Positions 39,061-52,229 of a stretch of DNA of 64,000 nucleotides are shown here, piece after piece. Position 1 is the first letter of the stretch. Every line of letters starts with the position of its first letter. Origin of the DNA: Dryocosmus kuriphilus (lineage: Eukaryota > Arthropoda > Insecta > Hymenoptera > Cynipidae). The stretch covers positions 81,453,951 through 81,517,950 of the forward strand of contig CM076197.1 in assembly GCA_038277395.1 (NCBI GenBank), in the 5' to 3' direction. A program made the translations under genes and the position numbers. The notes beneath the pieces are model-generated. The model ran no database searches, was not told the origin of the DNA, and saw only the letters and a list, made by a program, of their open reading frames with translations.

Positions 39061-39258
39061 CTAATATACACTGATGAAATAACTGCATCCAATCCTATAT
39101 CTGGTAAAATCATAATCAGTTTTTCTTGAGACCAAGTTGGAGCACTCTGCACTAACACCTCCATACACTTCACCATTGACTTAGCATCGACAATTGTGTC
39201 CAAAAATCTGAATTGTTCCAAAATCATAAATGTCTCGTGAACACTTTTATCTTCAGAT
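39060..39258 (-). CDS. FANCD2-like exon fragment
   Basis: The frame reads SEDKSVHETFMILEQFRFLD, TIVDAKSMVKCMEVLVQSAP, KLIMILPDIG. This matches the N-terminal third of Fanconi anaemia D2 protein, where the pattern LI-SQLKWLDRVVDGKDL then LPEI occurs. FANCD2 is half of the DNA-crosslink-repair clamp with FANCI. The acceptor ACTATTTTGTAG precedes ATCTGAAG at 39258. The 3' end is unclear because the SINE tail runs into it. No other FANCD2 exon is seen in the window, so it may be one exon of a gene with large introns or a displaced fragment. Confidence 0.6.
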
Positions 39259-39727
39259 CTACAAAATAGTAAACGTTCGAAATCCCAGCACATTATGTTA
39301 ATTTAAACAAAAAAGTACAAACATTGAAAGTAAATTGAAAGTTAATCTGACCCTAAAAAGAAAAACACTTACGGCCCGACAACTACAAAGATTACTTTGT
39401 ATATAAGACATTCAATGACCCGTTTCTGAATCTCAGAAACACGTAATAGAAGTTTGATCAAGGAAAAGAAGTAGGAAAAAGATTCGAAAAATATTCGAAC
39501 CTTTCCGGTCTTTTTCAAGTCAAAGAAAACTTAAAATTGTAAAATATAATTTTTTTTGTGATCTGAAGTCAGATCAAAAAGTTACAAGCAATTGAAAAGT
39601 AGACTAAAATGTTGTTGATGTTGTGATTCGTAATTTTAGTAGTAATTTGTACTTATTAATTATTTATAATATCTTAACTAATCTGGATGAGAGTAAAAAA
39701 TGAGTAAAGTATTTTTAATTATATATA

Positions 39728-41055
39728 CGAGGTGTGTCCGAAAACTATCCGACCTGCGTTGATATCTCCGCGTTGCTGCTATTTTTCGTCATCCGGGCTG
39801 TGGCATCCTTCGAAGTAGCCCCCATTTGATTGAACTACATGCTCCCAGCGGTGCTTCCACATCTTAAAGCAGTCCTCGAACGGAGATTTTGGAATGGCCT
39901 TCAGCTCGCGCGTCGCATTACATTGAATCGTCTCGATATCGTCGAACCGCTTTCCTTTGAGCACCATTTTCAATTTTGGGAACAACCAAAAGTCGCAGGG
40001 AGCTATGTCTGGACTGTACGGAGGCTGGCGAAGCTGTACAATCTTGGGTTTCGCCAAAAATTGCTACACAAGGTTCGATCAATACGCTGGCGCGTTATCG
40101 TGATGAGGAAGCCAGTCACCGCTTGACCAGAAACACGGTCGTTTTCTTCTCGCGGCATCGCGTAATCTTTTCAGAACTTCAACGTAATATTCTTTGTTGA
40201 TCGTCTGACCTCTTGAGCAAATTCGTAGTGCACAAAACCCTCACAATCGAAAAAAATAATCAGCATTGACTTAACATGGCTCCGACTTTGACGTGCTTTT
40301 TTCGTCCGTGGCTCGTCTGGACGCTTCCACTGTGAAAATTGTTGTTTTGTTTCAGGATGGTAACCATAAACCTATGATTCATCACCAGCAATAACCTTCT
40401 TCAGGACATTTTCATCATCACTGACAATTTCCAAGCTGTCCTGAGCGATTTCAGAGCGAAGGTCTTTCTGCTCGGTCGTGAGCAATTTCGGAATAAATTT
40501 CGCACACACGCGAGTCATTTCCAAAATCTTTCAAAATTTCCCAAAAATACTTTTCGGTATTCCGAGATCATTTTCTACTTCACGAATAGTCAATCGACGA
40601 TCACCTTCAATGGCAAGTCGCACACGCTCGATGTTTTCCGGTGTTGTTGTCAGCAGAGGTCGGCCAGAACGAGGGTCACTGTCAGCAGATGTGCGGGCAT
40701 TTTTAAACCGCCTTACTACTCCTTTATCTGTGTTATGCCCATACTTTTGTCCCCAAAGGCCTTCTGTATCATTTCAACAGACTCCGTACAACTCTTGCCG
40801 AGATCGAAACAAAACTTGATGCAAATTCGTTGATCTCTTCTTTCTGTCATTTTCAACAGTACAGAAATTCGACGAACGGAAAAAGCACGTTGAACATAAA
40901 CACACGCTGCACGCGACCCAAGGAGTCCGGCCGGTAACTACGGCATGCAGGGAGTTCGTGAGGGACTACTGGTTACGCTCATACCCCGCAGAGGCCGCTG
41001 GAGCGCTCTGGCGCGAAGATATGAACGCAGGTCGGTTAGTTTTCGGACACACCTC

Positions 41056-41056
<1 letters not shown>
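39728..41056 (-). mobile_element. mariner element 3, distinct family
   Basis: Inverted ends CGAGGTGTGTCCGAAAACTA with TA on both sides (39726-39727 and 41057-41058); 1329 bp. Different from the other two mariners in TIR and protein. It is inserted at the edge of a TA microsatellite. Confidence 0.9.
39779..40850 (-). pseudogene. mariner transposase (second family), broken
   Basis: A span of about 357 codons from ATG (40850) to the stop after SPDDEK. The start reads MTERRDQRICIKFCFDLGK, then a stop where KEW-RRFK is expected (one base lost near 40715), then RTSADSDPRSGRPLLTTTPE, the helix-turn-helix linker. The C-terminal 92 residues are open and include PPYSPDIAPCDFWLFPKLK with the third catalytic Asp. 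Several frame breaks lie between. Confidence 0.85.

Positions 41057-41104
<48 letters not shown>
41057..41104. repeat. (TA)n microsatellite
   Basis: About 45 bases of TA immediately right of the mariner. Confidence 0.95.
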
Positions 41105-41108
<4 letters not shown>

Positions 41109-42824
41109 CATATATGTGTGTGTATATATGAATTTGTTACATCAAAGGGAATTGTTTCTTTAACTGTTATAGAAATTTTGAACTAGGTCTCAACAGACGA
41201 CTGGAAAAGTTTGCATAACGTTTTTGTCCGGTTTCCAAAAATATATTGTAGATCTTTCGGACAAAACTTAATTGAATAACTCATCGAAATTCATATAAAT
41301 TACAGCACTTTAAAAAATTTTAGCGTTTCTCTTTTCTTTACAACTTTAAAAACGGAAGCTTTCTTCCAGATCGTTTAAATGTCAAAAAACCATAAAAAAC
41401 GGTAAAATGTATCCTTCTTAAAAATATCAATAGATAAAGTTGTATTCCTTTATAGAGTCTGGGAATTTTTCACGATAGAATACCGGATCGTTTCCTATTT
41501 CAATAAAACTCGTCTCTTATGTTTTCACTTCCTGAAATTCTGGAATATATGTAAGTATATATGAAAATATTCTATCTTACTATGTTCAAAGCCACATACA
41601 TATTACATCGATGGCAGAACGAGAAAATGCGAACTTCCCTTTTTAAAGTCAATTCCTCAGGGGTTTTTGGGAATGCTTACTTGAAATAAAAAAGTAATGA
41701 GAACTTACTCCCTTTGAATATATACAAAATTTTCAGTCGATTTAGATAATCATTTAGTTAATTTTAAAATGTTCAGTATCATAAAAGATTCTTATTAATC
41801 GAATTTTTAGGTTTGTGGTTGATGGGAAAAATGTGTATGAACCTTATTTGTTTTTTATTCACATTTTTTATTAGACTTGGCTATACTTTGGAATTTCATG
41901 AAGGATTTTTTTTCAAGAAACCATTTACGATGGAATGGAATGCTGTAAGCTTTTCTTAAGATGAGGTAATTGCATCGTATCGTCGCCAACGCGACGTTGA
42001 TGTCGACAATCGAAATAACGTTGACGTAATGCGTCGATGTTAAAGTATTAGAAATCATAATCATAGTCGACCGCCTGAATATAATAGAAACACCAAGGTA
42101 AACATCTTCACGTGAAATAATTTGCTGAAGTAGCAACTGAATAGCAAGCTCAGAATTACAATTGTACGTGCTCGGCTTGAGCCAATTTTCTCCGCATTAA
42201 CGTAATAGGATGAAAGATTCTCAGCATTTTATGATTTCTTTCACAAGTAAGCAAATTATTTCTCCTTTCTAAATTATCCAATTACTGAATTATTAAATTA
42301 CACATTTTTAGGAAGTTACAAATAATAAAAGAAACTAGCAATTCTGGGTATTTTTTAAGAGATAAAAAAAGGAGAGGAAGGCCGGCAAATCGAGAATATG
42401 TGCGCAAACCCCCAAAAAAATTTTTTTAAACTTGCACTTTTGGACCCTTGGGTTGGCTTCCTTGATGCCTTAAGCATCAAAAATATAATTACAGGTAGGT
42501 AAGATAAGTGCAACTGTGAGTAAAGTGCAGTCATTTGCCTAGCGCTGCAGGTTGCTGACGCTGCCCATACAAGAGAGAGGCCATACTGATTTCAATTCGG
42601 AAAAGTGGATTCTACTCCCACAGGTATGTACTATAACTTAATGTAATTCCATTAATCAAAAAGTTGATTAGTAATGTAGCAATAATTAATTTACTTAAAC
42701 AATATTTTTGCGAAAAAATCAACAAATAATAATTAGCATAAGTAAGAAACTATGCCGGACTGTGTGCCGAGAAGTGTTTTTATAGATAGATATGATTGTT
42801 ATAAATAATATAACAAATTTTCAG
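41105..42824. other. AT-rich DNA, no supported gene
   Basis: A stretch near 42531-42625 has acceptor-like CTGCAG and donor CACAG|GTATGT around a short open frame (PIQERGHTDFNSEKWILL), but its phase does not join the exon at 42825. Otherwise nothing is recognised. Confidence 0.4.
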
Positions 42825-42961
42825 ACTCCCCTAGACCCTCTAGCCAGTTTTATATGAGATTCTGTAATGAGATTCCAGTTCCATCGTCAAGCATTACTGG
42901 TAGTTTAGCTACGTCTACGGGCGAAATGGATGGTGATGACTGTGATGATGAATTTGATTAA
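42825..42961 (+). CDS. Orphan terminal exon with acidic C-terminus
   Basis: After the acceptor AAATTTTCAG the frame reads SPRPSSQFYMRFCNEIPVPS, SSITGSLATSTGEMDGDD, CDDEFD and stops at TAA; AATAAA follows at 42993. Splice site, protein-like composition and poly(A) signal agree with a last coding exon. I do not recognise the protein and see no upstream exon in fitting phase. Confidence 0.45.
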
Positions 42962-42992
42962 TTGTGTGTATCTTTATTATTTTATTTAGAGT

Positions 42993-42998
42993 AATAAA
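42993..42998 (+). terminator. Poly(A) signal after orphan exon
   Basis: AATAAA, 32 bp past the TAA at 42961. Confidence 0.4.
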
Positions 42999-43432
42999 TT
43001 TGTCTTTATAGAGAAATATGTATATAAATAGCTTTGTATAAAAAATATGTAAATATAAATAATATTTTACCAATATGCTTATTTTGAAATAAGGTTTATT
43101 GTTAATAACTCTTCCTTGCTGAAAATGAATTATAAGTTTCTAATAATTGCAAACTTTAATACTCATATTGAATCCATCATTTCGTTTTTATTATTTTACT
43201 ATTCATTTAAACTCAGAAGCCTCATAGAGAACTTATTAATTCATTATTAAAGAGATAATCTAATTAATTTAAATTTCTACAAGTTAATAATTTGATTTTA
43301 GCATTTTATCAACTGTAATTGATCCGCCATTTTCTTTTATCACACATTGATCTAATAGATGTTTGAAAAACTTTTAAAAGATAATAACTATCGATTTTGA
43401 ACGAAATTGAATCGTAATTGTACAAATTATAC

Positions 43433-46400
43433 AGTTTTTTGACATTTTTCGTCTTTATCTCGACCGCCATTTCGATTTTTGAAATTTTGATTCGGATTCA
43501 GCGACCTAGAAACCCCCTATATCCCTCATATTTCCCAATTTGAATTCTTTTGTCTATTTATACAGTTTTTTTTAAAACTTTTTTGATTGTCTCTCGGCCG
43601 CCATTTTGTTTTATGAAATTTTGACTTTTGATTCAGATTCAGCGACATCGAAACTCCTACATGCCTCATATTTCCCAATTTGAATTTTTTTGTTGTCTAA
43701 TTATACAGTTTTTTTGACATTTTTTGTCTGTATCTCGACAGCCATTTTGTTTTTTGAAATTTTAATTTGGATTCAGCGACCTTGAGACCCCCTATATCCC
43801 TCATATTTCCCAATTTGAATTTTTTTTTTGTCTAGTTATACACCTTTTTTGACATTTTTTGACTGTATCCCGTCCGCCATTTCGTTTTTTGAAATTTTGA
43901 CTTTTGATTCGGATTCAACAACCTCGAAAATCCCTATATACCTCATATTTCCCAATTTGAATTTTTTGTTGTCTAATTATACAGTTTTTAAAATATTTTT
44001 CGTCTGTATCTCGACCGCTATTTTGTTTTTTGAAATTTTGACTTTTGATTCGGATTCAGCGACCTCGAAACCCCCTATATCCCTCATATTTCCCAATTTG
44101 AATTCTTTTTGTCTATTTATACAGTTTTTAAAAACTTTTTTGATTGTATCTCGGCCGCCATTTTGTTTTATGAAATTTTGACTTTTGATTCAGATTCAGC
44201 GACATCGAAACTCCTACATGCCTCATATTTCCCAATTTGAATTTTTTGTTGTCTAATTATACAGTTTTTTTGACATTTTTTGTCTGCATCTCGACAGCCA
44301 TTTTGCTTTTTGAAATTTTAATTTGGATTCAGCGACCTTGAGACCCCCTATATCCCTCATATTTCCCAATTTGAATTTTTGTCTAGTTATACACCTTTTT
44401 TGACATTTTTTGACTGTATCCCGTCCGCCATTTCGTTTTTTGAAATTTTGACTTTTGATTCGGATTCAACAACCTCGAAAATCCCTATATACCTCATATT
44501 TCCCAATTTGAATTTTTTGTTGTCTAATTATACAGTTTTTAAAATATTTTTCGTCTGTATCTCGACCGCTATTTTGTTTTTTGAAATTTTGACTTTTGAT
44601 TCGGATTCAGCGACCTCGAAACCCCCTATATCCCTCATATTTCCCAATTTGAATTCTTTTTGTCTATTTATACAGTTTTTTAAAAACTTTTTTGATTGTA
44701 TCTCGGCCGCCATTTTGTTTTATGAAATTTTGACTTTTGATTCAGATTCAGCGACATCGAAACTCCTACATGCCTCATATTTCCCAATTTGAATTTTTTG
44801 TTGTCTAATTATACAGTTTTTTTGACATTTTTTGTCTGCATCTCGACAGCCATTTTGTTTTTTGAAATTTTAATTTGGATTCAGCGACCTTGAGACCCCC
44901 TATATCCCTCATATTTCCCAATTTGAATTTTTTTTGTCTAGTTATACACCTTTTTTGACATTTTTTGACTGTATCCCGTCCGCCATTTCGTTTTTTGAAA
45001 TTTTGACTTTTGATTCGGATTCAACAACCTCGAAAATCCCTATATACCTCATATTTCCCAATTTGAATTTTTTGTTGTCTAATTATACAGTTTTTAAAAT
45101 ATTTTTCGTCTGTATCTCGACCGCTATTTTGTTTTTTGAAATTTTGACTTTTGATTCGGATTCAGCGACCTCGAAACCCCCTATATCCCTCATATTTCCC
45201 AATTTGAATTCTTTTTGTCTATTTATACAGTTTTTAAAAACTTTTTTGATTGTATCTCGGCCGCCATTTTGTTTTATGAAATTTTGACTTTTGATTCAGA
45301 TTCAGCGACATCGAAACTCCTACATGCCTCATATTTCCCAATTTGAATTTTTTGTTATCTAATTATACAGTTTTTTTGACATTTTTTGTCTGTATCTCGA
45401 CAGCCATTTTGTTTTTTGAAATTTTAATTTGGATTCAGCGACCTTGAGACCCCCTATATCCCTCATATTTCCCAATTTGAATTTTTTTTTGTCTAGTTAT
45501 ACACCTTTTTTGACATTTTTTGACTGTATCCCGTCCGCCATTTCGTTTTTTGAAATTTTGACTTTTGATTCGGATTCAACAACCTCGAAAATCCCTATAT
45601 ACCTCATATTTCCCAATTTGAATTTTTTGTTGTCTAATTATACAGTTTTTAAAATATTTTTCGTCTGTATCTCGACCGCTATTTTGTTTTTTGAAATTTT
45701 GACTTTTGATTCGGATTCAGCGACCTCGAAACCCCCTATATCCCTCATATTTCCCAATTTGAATTCTTTTTGTCTATTTATACAGTTTTTAAAAACTTTT
45801 TTGATTGTATCTCGGCCGCCATTTTGTTTTATGAAATTTTGACTTTTGATTCAGATTCAGCGACATCGAAACTCCTACATGCCTCATATTTCCCAATTTG
45901 AATTTTTTGTTGTCTAATTATACAGTTTTTTTTGACATTTTGTGTCTGTATCTCGACAGCCATTTTGTTTTTTGAAATTTTAATTTGGATTCAGCGACCT
46001 TGAGACCCCCTATATCCCTCATATTTCCCAATTTGAATTTTTTTTGTCTAGTTATACACCTTTTTTGACATTTTTTGACTGTATCCCATCCGCCATTTCG
46101 TTTTTTGAAATTTTGACTTTTGATTCGGATTCAACAACCTCGAAAATCCCTATATACCTCATATTTCCCAATTTGAATTTTTTGTTGTCTAATTATACAG
46201 TTTTTAAAATATTTTTCGTCTGTATCTCGACCGCTATTTTGTTTTTTGAAATTTTGACTTTTGATTCGGATTCAGCGACCTCGAAACCCCCTATATCCCT
46301 CATATTTCCCAATTTGAATTCTTTTTGTCTATTTATACAGTTTTTTAAAACTTTTTTGATTGTATCTCGGCCGCCATTTTGTTTTATGAAATTTTGACTT

Positions 46401-48150
46401 TTTATTCAGATTCAGCGACATCGAAACTCCCTACATGCCTCATATTTCCCAATTAGAATTTTTTGTTGTCTAATTATACAGTTTTTTTTTGACATTTTTT
46501 GTCTGTATCTCGACAGCCATTTTGTTTTTTGAAATTTTAATTTGGATTCAGCGACCTTGAGACCCCCTATATCCCTCATATTTCCCAATTTGAATTTTTT
46601 TTGTCTAGTTATACACCTTTTTTGACATTTTTTGACTGTATCATATCCGCCATTTCGTTTTTTGAAATTTTGACTTTGGATTCGGATTCAACAATCTCGA
46701 AAATCCCTATATACCTCATATTTCCCAATTTGAATTTTTTGTTGTCTAATTATACAGTTTTTAAAATATTTTTCGTCTGTATCTCGACCGCTATTTTGTT
46801 TTTTGAAATTTTGACATTTGATTCGGATTCAGCGACCTCGAAACCCCCTATATCCCTCATATTTCCCAATTTGAATTCTCTTTTTGTCTATTTATACAGT
46901 TTTTTAAAACTTTTTTGATTGTATCTCGGCCGCCATTTTGTTTTATGAAATTTTGACTTTTGATTCAGATTCAGCGACATCGAAACTCCTACATGCCTCA
47001 TATTTCCCAATTTGAATTTTTTGTTGTCTAATTATACAGTTTTTTTTGACATTTTTTGTCTGTATCTCGACAGCCATTTTGTAATTTTTTTTGAAATTTT
47101 AATTTGGATTCAGCGACCTTGAGACCCCCTATATCCCTCATATTTCCCAATTTGAATTTTTTTTGTCTAGTTATACACCTTTTTTGACATTTTTTGACTG
47201 TATCCCGTCCGCCATTTCGTTTTTTTTGAAATTTTGACTTTTGATTCGGATTCAACAACCTCGAAAATCCCTATATACCTCATATTTCCCAATTTGAATT
47301 TTTTGTTGTCTAATTATACAGTTTTTAAAATATTTTTCGTCTGTATCTCGACCGCTATTTTGTTTTTTGAAATTTTGACTTTTGATTCGGATTCAGCGAC
47401 CTCGAAACCCCCTATATCCCTCATATTTCCCAATTTGAATTCTTTTTGTCTATTTATACAGTTTTTTAAAACTTTTTTGATTGTATCTCGGCCGCCACTT
47501 TGTTTTATGAAATTTTGACTTTTGATTCAGATTCAGCGACATCGAAACTCCTACATGCCTCATATTTCCCAATTTGAATTTTTTGTTGTCTAATTATACA
47601 GTTTTTTTGACATTTTTTGTCTGTATCTCGACAGCCATTTTGTTTTTTGAAATTTTAATTTGGATTCAGCGACCTTGAGACCCCCTATATCCCTCATATT
47701 TCCCAATTTGAATTTTTTTTGTCTAGTTATACACCTTTTTTGACATTTTTTGACTGTATCCCGTCCGCCATTTCGTTTTTTGAAATTTTGACTTTTGATT
47801 CGGATTCAACAACCTCGAAAATCCCTATATACCTCATATTTCCCAATTTGAATTTTTTTGTTGTCTAATTATACAGTTTTTAAAATATTTTTCGTCTGTA
47901 TCTCGACCGCTATTTTGTTTTTTGAAATTTTGACTTTTGATTCGGATTCAGCGACCTCGAAACCCCCTATATCCTTCATAATTCCCAATTTAAATTTCTT
48001 TTTGTCTATTTATACAGTTTTTAAAAACATTTTTGGTCTGTGTTTCGTCCGCCATTTTGTTTTATCAAATTTTGACTTTTGATTCAGATTCAGCGACCTC
48101 AAAAACCCCTATATACCTCATATCTCCCAATTTGAAAATACTTTTTGTTT
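43433..48150. repeat. Satellite array with tetrameric higher-order repeat (about 555 bp)
   Basis: Monomers of about 138 bp share CCTCATATTTCCCAATTTGA, a TATACAGTTTTT run, a CGACCGCCATTTTG-like box and TTTTGAAATTTT. Four monomer types follow in fixed order. The type with GTCTAGTTATACACC recurs near 43830, 44381, 44937, 45490, 46047, 46604, 47167 and 47721, a period of about 551-563 bp. HOR copies differ mainly by T-run length and single bases. The open frames of 74-137 residues are translations of the repeat; the same residues recur in each unit. The outer monomers at both ends are the most diverged. Confidence 0.93.
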
Positions 48151-48790
48151 AATGCGCACCTACTCTGAATTTGGCCACATAGTGCGCCGGTGAGAAAAAA
48201 CAATAAAACCTCTCAGGATTGTTCCACGTTTCGTGATATGTATTTTTATATGAAAAGATGAAAGTTTCAAATTGTTCGAGTAATCACTTTATCTGCTTTC
48301 TTATTCACTTTTTTCTATAACAGGGATCTAATTCTTTGGATAAATATTAGTGAACGATGTTACGTCGTTGTTCAGTTTATCAAATTTTACTTTTAATTCG
48401 AAGTTTTATTTAACTTTTCGTTTCAAAATATTACCAATCTAAATTTTTACAGCAGCGTTCAAGGAAAAACGAAGGGCTAACCACTAGAAACTTTGATGTA
48501 TACCAGAATTCCAAAATTCAAAAAATACAAACGGGAACTCGCAGAATTCAAAAGAATTAAAAATACTTCCAAATATTTTAATAGAATTCAAAGGAATTTA
48601 TAAGAAATGAAGATATGCAAAATAATTCAAAAGACTTCAAAGAATTCAGAATAATTCCATGAATTCAAAATTAATTAAAAAGATTTCAAAAGAATTCAAA
48701 GAATTCAAGGCGAATTCACTAAGAGAATTTAGAAAAATTCAAAAGAATATAAAAGAATTTAAAAGAATTCTTCAGCTGTACACCTGAATT
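48151..48790. repeat. Plain AT-rich DNA, then GAATTCAAAA degenerate repeats
   Basis: 48151-48480 shows nothing recognisable. From about 48500 to 48780, short phrases AAAGAATTCAAA recur with variation. Confidence 0.6.
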
Positions 48791-50344
48791 CAATAGCGGC
48801 TAAACTCGATTGAGTTAAACCCAAAGAATCTTGCCCTCTTCAGCTATAATTTTCTATCATTTCTAGGATGGGTAACAACTATTTTAATATACCAAAAGGT
48901 AAAAAATCGCTAAGCCCATTTTTGAAAACTTTTAATTAAAAAATTTTTTAATTAAATTATTGGACTCTATTTTCTTGTTCTGCAAATTAGGATGCATTTT
49001 CTCTTCAGTTTTAATTTTTTTCATTTCTAGAGTATAAGTGAAAAGATTACTTTAATCCAAAACTAATATATTACTTTATAATGATGGAGATTATTTGTAT
49101 AATTAAATTATGGGTCCCTCGTGGAGAAATGGATTTGGCCCCCGTAACGGGCCCATGAGAGGCCCATGGAGGCAATCCAGGAGTGAGGCCACATGGAAAT
49201 GACGTGCTACTCCATAAGGGTCCAACATGAACAGCCCGCCTTATGGTTGTGGCCCTCGTCGCCCCTCGCAGTTGCCCTGACGGTGAATTTTTAATTTTCA
49301 AAAATGCATTTAATAATTGTCTCCACATCATTTCATATAATTTTTACATTCTCATCAGAGAAGGTATTAGATTTATGTAAAATTTGACTTTTCGCGGATT
49401 TCATGAAATCTCCACGTTTTGAAACCTCCTGAATTCGAAAAAAAAACGGTTTTTACGACGGTGTCTGTCTGTCTGTTGTCATCGTCGTTGTCGTCGGAGC
49501 CTATTCCCACGATAACTTTCGAAGGACTAATCGGATTGGAGTGCGCTTTGGTACACATCTTTAAGGGGTAAAAAGAAAGGACGAGTTCGTTAACCAGCGG
49601 TTTTTGACCAACGGTTATGGTTTTATCCATCAAAAACGGTTTTCACAAAATCAAAAAATCCATTTTCCGGCTAAACTATGAAGGATACAAAAAAAATGTA
49701 AGAAAGTAAAATCGTTCATCTTAAAAAAGTCTATAAATTTTGTCTTAACCGTTTTTTGATAAAATGAACGATTTTTGTTTTAATCAAGAAAACGCTATTA
49801 AAATTTAAAAACTCTGGTTTCCTGCCAAAATATTCAAGATAAAAAAAAATAGTGTAAACGAAAGTTGTTCAATTTAAAAATATCTAAAAATTTTGTTTAA
49901 ACCATTTTTTGATAAATGCACGGTTTTTGTTTTAATCGATAAAACGTTATTAAAAATCAAGATTTTCAAATTTTCCGCCAAACTATGCAAGATACGAAAA
50001 AATAATAATAAGCAAAGTTGTTCGGCTCAAAAATATCTACAAATTTGCTCTCTATCATTGTTTTGAGCAGACGCGTAGAAATATGTTTTTCAGTTATCAT
50101 CGTGAAATATGTATTTATGAAATATAAAGCAATTAAAAGCGCACTTTTCAGCTTAAGTAAAAAACTATGTATAAGATATGTAGAGAAAAATTAACGGAAG
50201 CAGAATTGTTCACCTTGGAAAGAGCTACAAAATTTATTTATAAAACTCATCGTTTTACTTTTGAGAATCAATATCCTGTATTGCTACGGAGAAAATTTGG
50301 AAAATCACTAGGAGCTTTACCAATCTACAATTTATTTTAAAAAA

Positions 50345-50640
50345 AAGCAATTATCGAGCGCGAAGCGCGAGTGTCATGATGAGAGTGTATTCCTTAAAGG
50401 CGATAGAGCCTTAAGTAAAAATAATTTCTTTTGTAATTTTTAATTTAAAGGTAATATACGATCCTATAAACACCGAGCGCGTAGCGCGAGATGAATAATC
50501 TATCGAGCGCGGAGCGCGAGTGCCGTAAATAACGTAGTCGAGCTCGCGAAGCGCGAATACCAACAGACGCACTCCCTAGGCGCGCTCATACTTCGCGCGA
50601 AGCACGCGATGAGAATGTGCGAAGCGGGCAGTTCGTTTCC
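50345..50640. repeat. GC hairpin cluster, left arm
   Basis: Repeated small palindromes TCGAGCGCGAAGCGCGAG, CGAGCGCGTAGCGCGAG and CGAGCGCGGAGCGCGAG, separated by AT-rich spacers, in an otherwise AT-rich element. The inverted equivalent lies at 50975-51080 and about 51190. Confidence 0.85.
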
Positions 50641-50974
50641 CAGCGGGGCTTTTTTAATAAAATAAATCGAGCTTTAAAAACCTTCAATATTATGTAGTTG
50701 TTAATGTAGTCAAAAACAGCAAAAAAAATTTATTATGTAAAATAAAAAATTTAAAAATATAAAAAAGAAATAATCGCTTAAACTGATACTTGAACTCCAT
50801 AACCACCATCCTCACAGACTTGCATTTTTCCTCTTGACCAAGTTCATTTATACTTTTTTTTGCAGGCAGACACTCCCTACGCGCACTTCGAAATTTGTTG
50901 AAATTATCTTTCTTTTCAATAGCTGCACATTTAGATAAGATATTGTTACTATCTGAACAAAAAAAAATCTACCC

Positions 50975-51215
50975 GCTTAGCGGGCACATTCTCATCGCGC
51001 GCTTCGCGCGAAGTATGAGCGCGCCTAGGGCGCGCGTCTGTTGGCACTCGCGCTTCGCGCTCGATAGATTATTCACCTCGCGCTACGCGCTCGGTGTTTC
51101 TGGATGGTATAAACCTTTAAATTAAAAATTGCAAAAGAAATTATTTTACTTAAGGCTCTATCGCCCTTAAGGAATACATTCTCATCATGACACTCGCGCT
51201 TCGCGCTCGATAATT
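50975..51215. repeat. GC hairpin cluster, right arm
   Basis: TCGCGCGCTTCGCGCGA, GCGCGCCTAGGGCGCGC, CTCGCGCTTCGCGCTCGA and CTCGCGCTACGCGCTCG, each able to form a stem of about six GC pairs with a very short loop. Confidence 0.85.
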
Positions 51216-52037
51216 ACATTTTTTAAAACGCATTGTAGATTGGTAAAGTTTTTTTTAGTGATTTTCCAAATTTTCACAAGAGAGGATTTCGATTCTTAAA
51301 AGTAAAACGATGAGTTTTATAAATAAATTTTGTAGCTCTTTCCAAGGTGAACAATTCTGCTTGTTAATATTTTCTCATATCTTGCATAGTTTTGCTGAAA
51401 AGTGGTTTTCTTTATATTTCATAACATATTTCACGAATAACTCAAAAAATACGCGTCTGTTCAAAAAAATGGTAGAGAGCAAATTTGTAGATCTTTTTGA
51501 GGTGAACAACTTTTTTTTCTTATTATTTTTCCGTATCCTTCATAGTTTGGCGGGAAATTTGAAATTTTTAATTTTTAATAACGTTTTATCGATTAAAACA
51601 AAAACCGAGCATTTTATCAAAAAATGGTTGAAACAAAATTTGTAGACCTTTTTAAATTGAACAACTTTGTTCTTTACAATTTTTTTGTATCTTGAATATT
51701 TTGGCAGGAAAGCACAGTTTTTTAATTTTAAGAGCGTTTTCTTGATTAAAACAAAAACCGTTCATTTTATCGAAAAACGGTTAAGACAAAATTTGTAGAT
51801 TTTTTTGAGATGAGCAATTTTACTTTCTTACGTTTTTTTTTTTTGTATCTCTCATAGTTTAGTCGGAAAATGAATTTCTTGATTTTGTGTAACCCGTTTT
51901 TGATGGATAAAACCATAACCGTTGGTCAAAAACCGCTGGTTAACGAACTCGTCCTTTCTTTTTGGACCTTAAAGTAGTGTGCCAAAGCGCAATCCAATCC
52001 GATTAGTCGAAAGTTATCGTGGGAACAGACGACAACG

Positions 52038-52069
<32 letters not shown>

Positions 52070-52229
52070 AACAACGACGACGACAACGCCAACAGACAGA
52101 CAGACATCTTCGTAAAAACCATTTTTTCGGATTCAGGAGGTCTTAAAACGTGGAGATTTCATGAAATCCGCGAAAGTCAAATTTTGCATAAATCTAATAC
52201 CTTCTCTGATGAGAATGTAAAAATGATTA

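Noticed and set aside
40478..40819. 113-residue plus-strand frame
   Set aside because: Antisense of the mariner transposase on the minus strand.
42531..42625. Possible exon upstream of the orphan exon
   Set aside because: Its phase at the GT donor does not join the frame of the exon at 42825.
43828..48082. Repeated 74-137-residue frames (SSYTPFLTFFDCIPSAISFF family)
   Set aside because: They are translations of the satellite; the same residues recur once per 555-bp unit, and frames shift with T-run length.
49071..49633. Minus-strand frames with GPLWSSTSFP and DDNDDDNRQTD
   Set aside because: They lie in the arm of the foldback element; the Asp/Asn run is the GTCGTC microsatellite.
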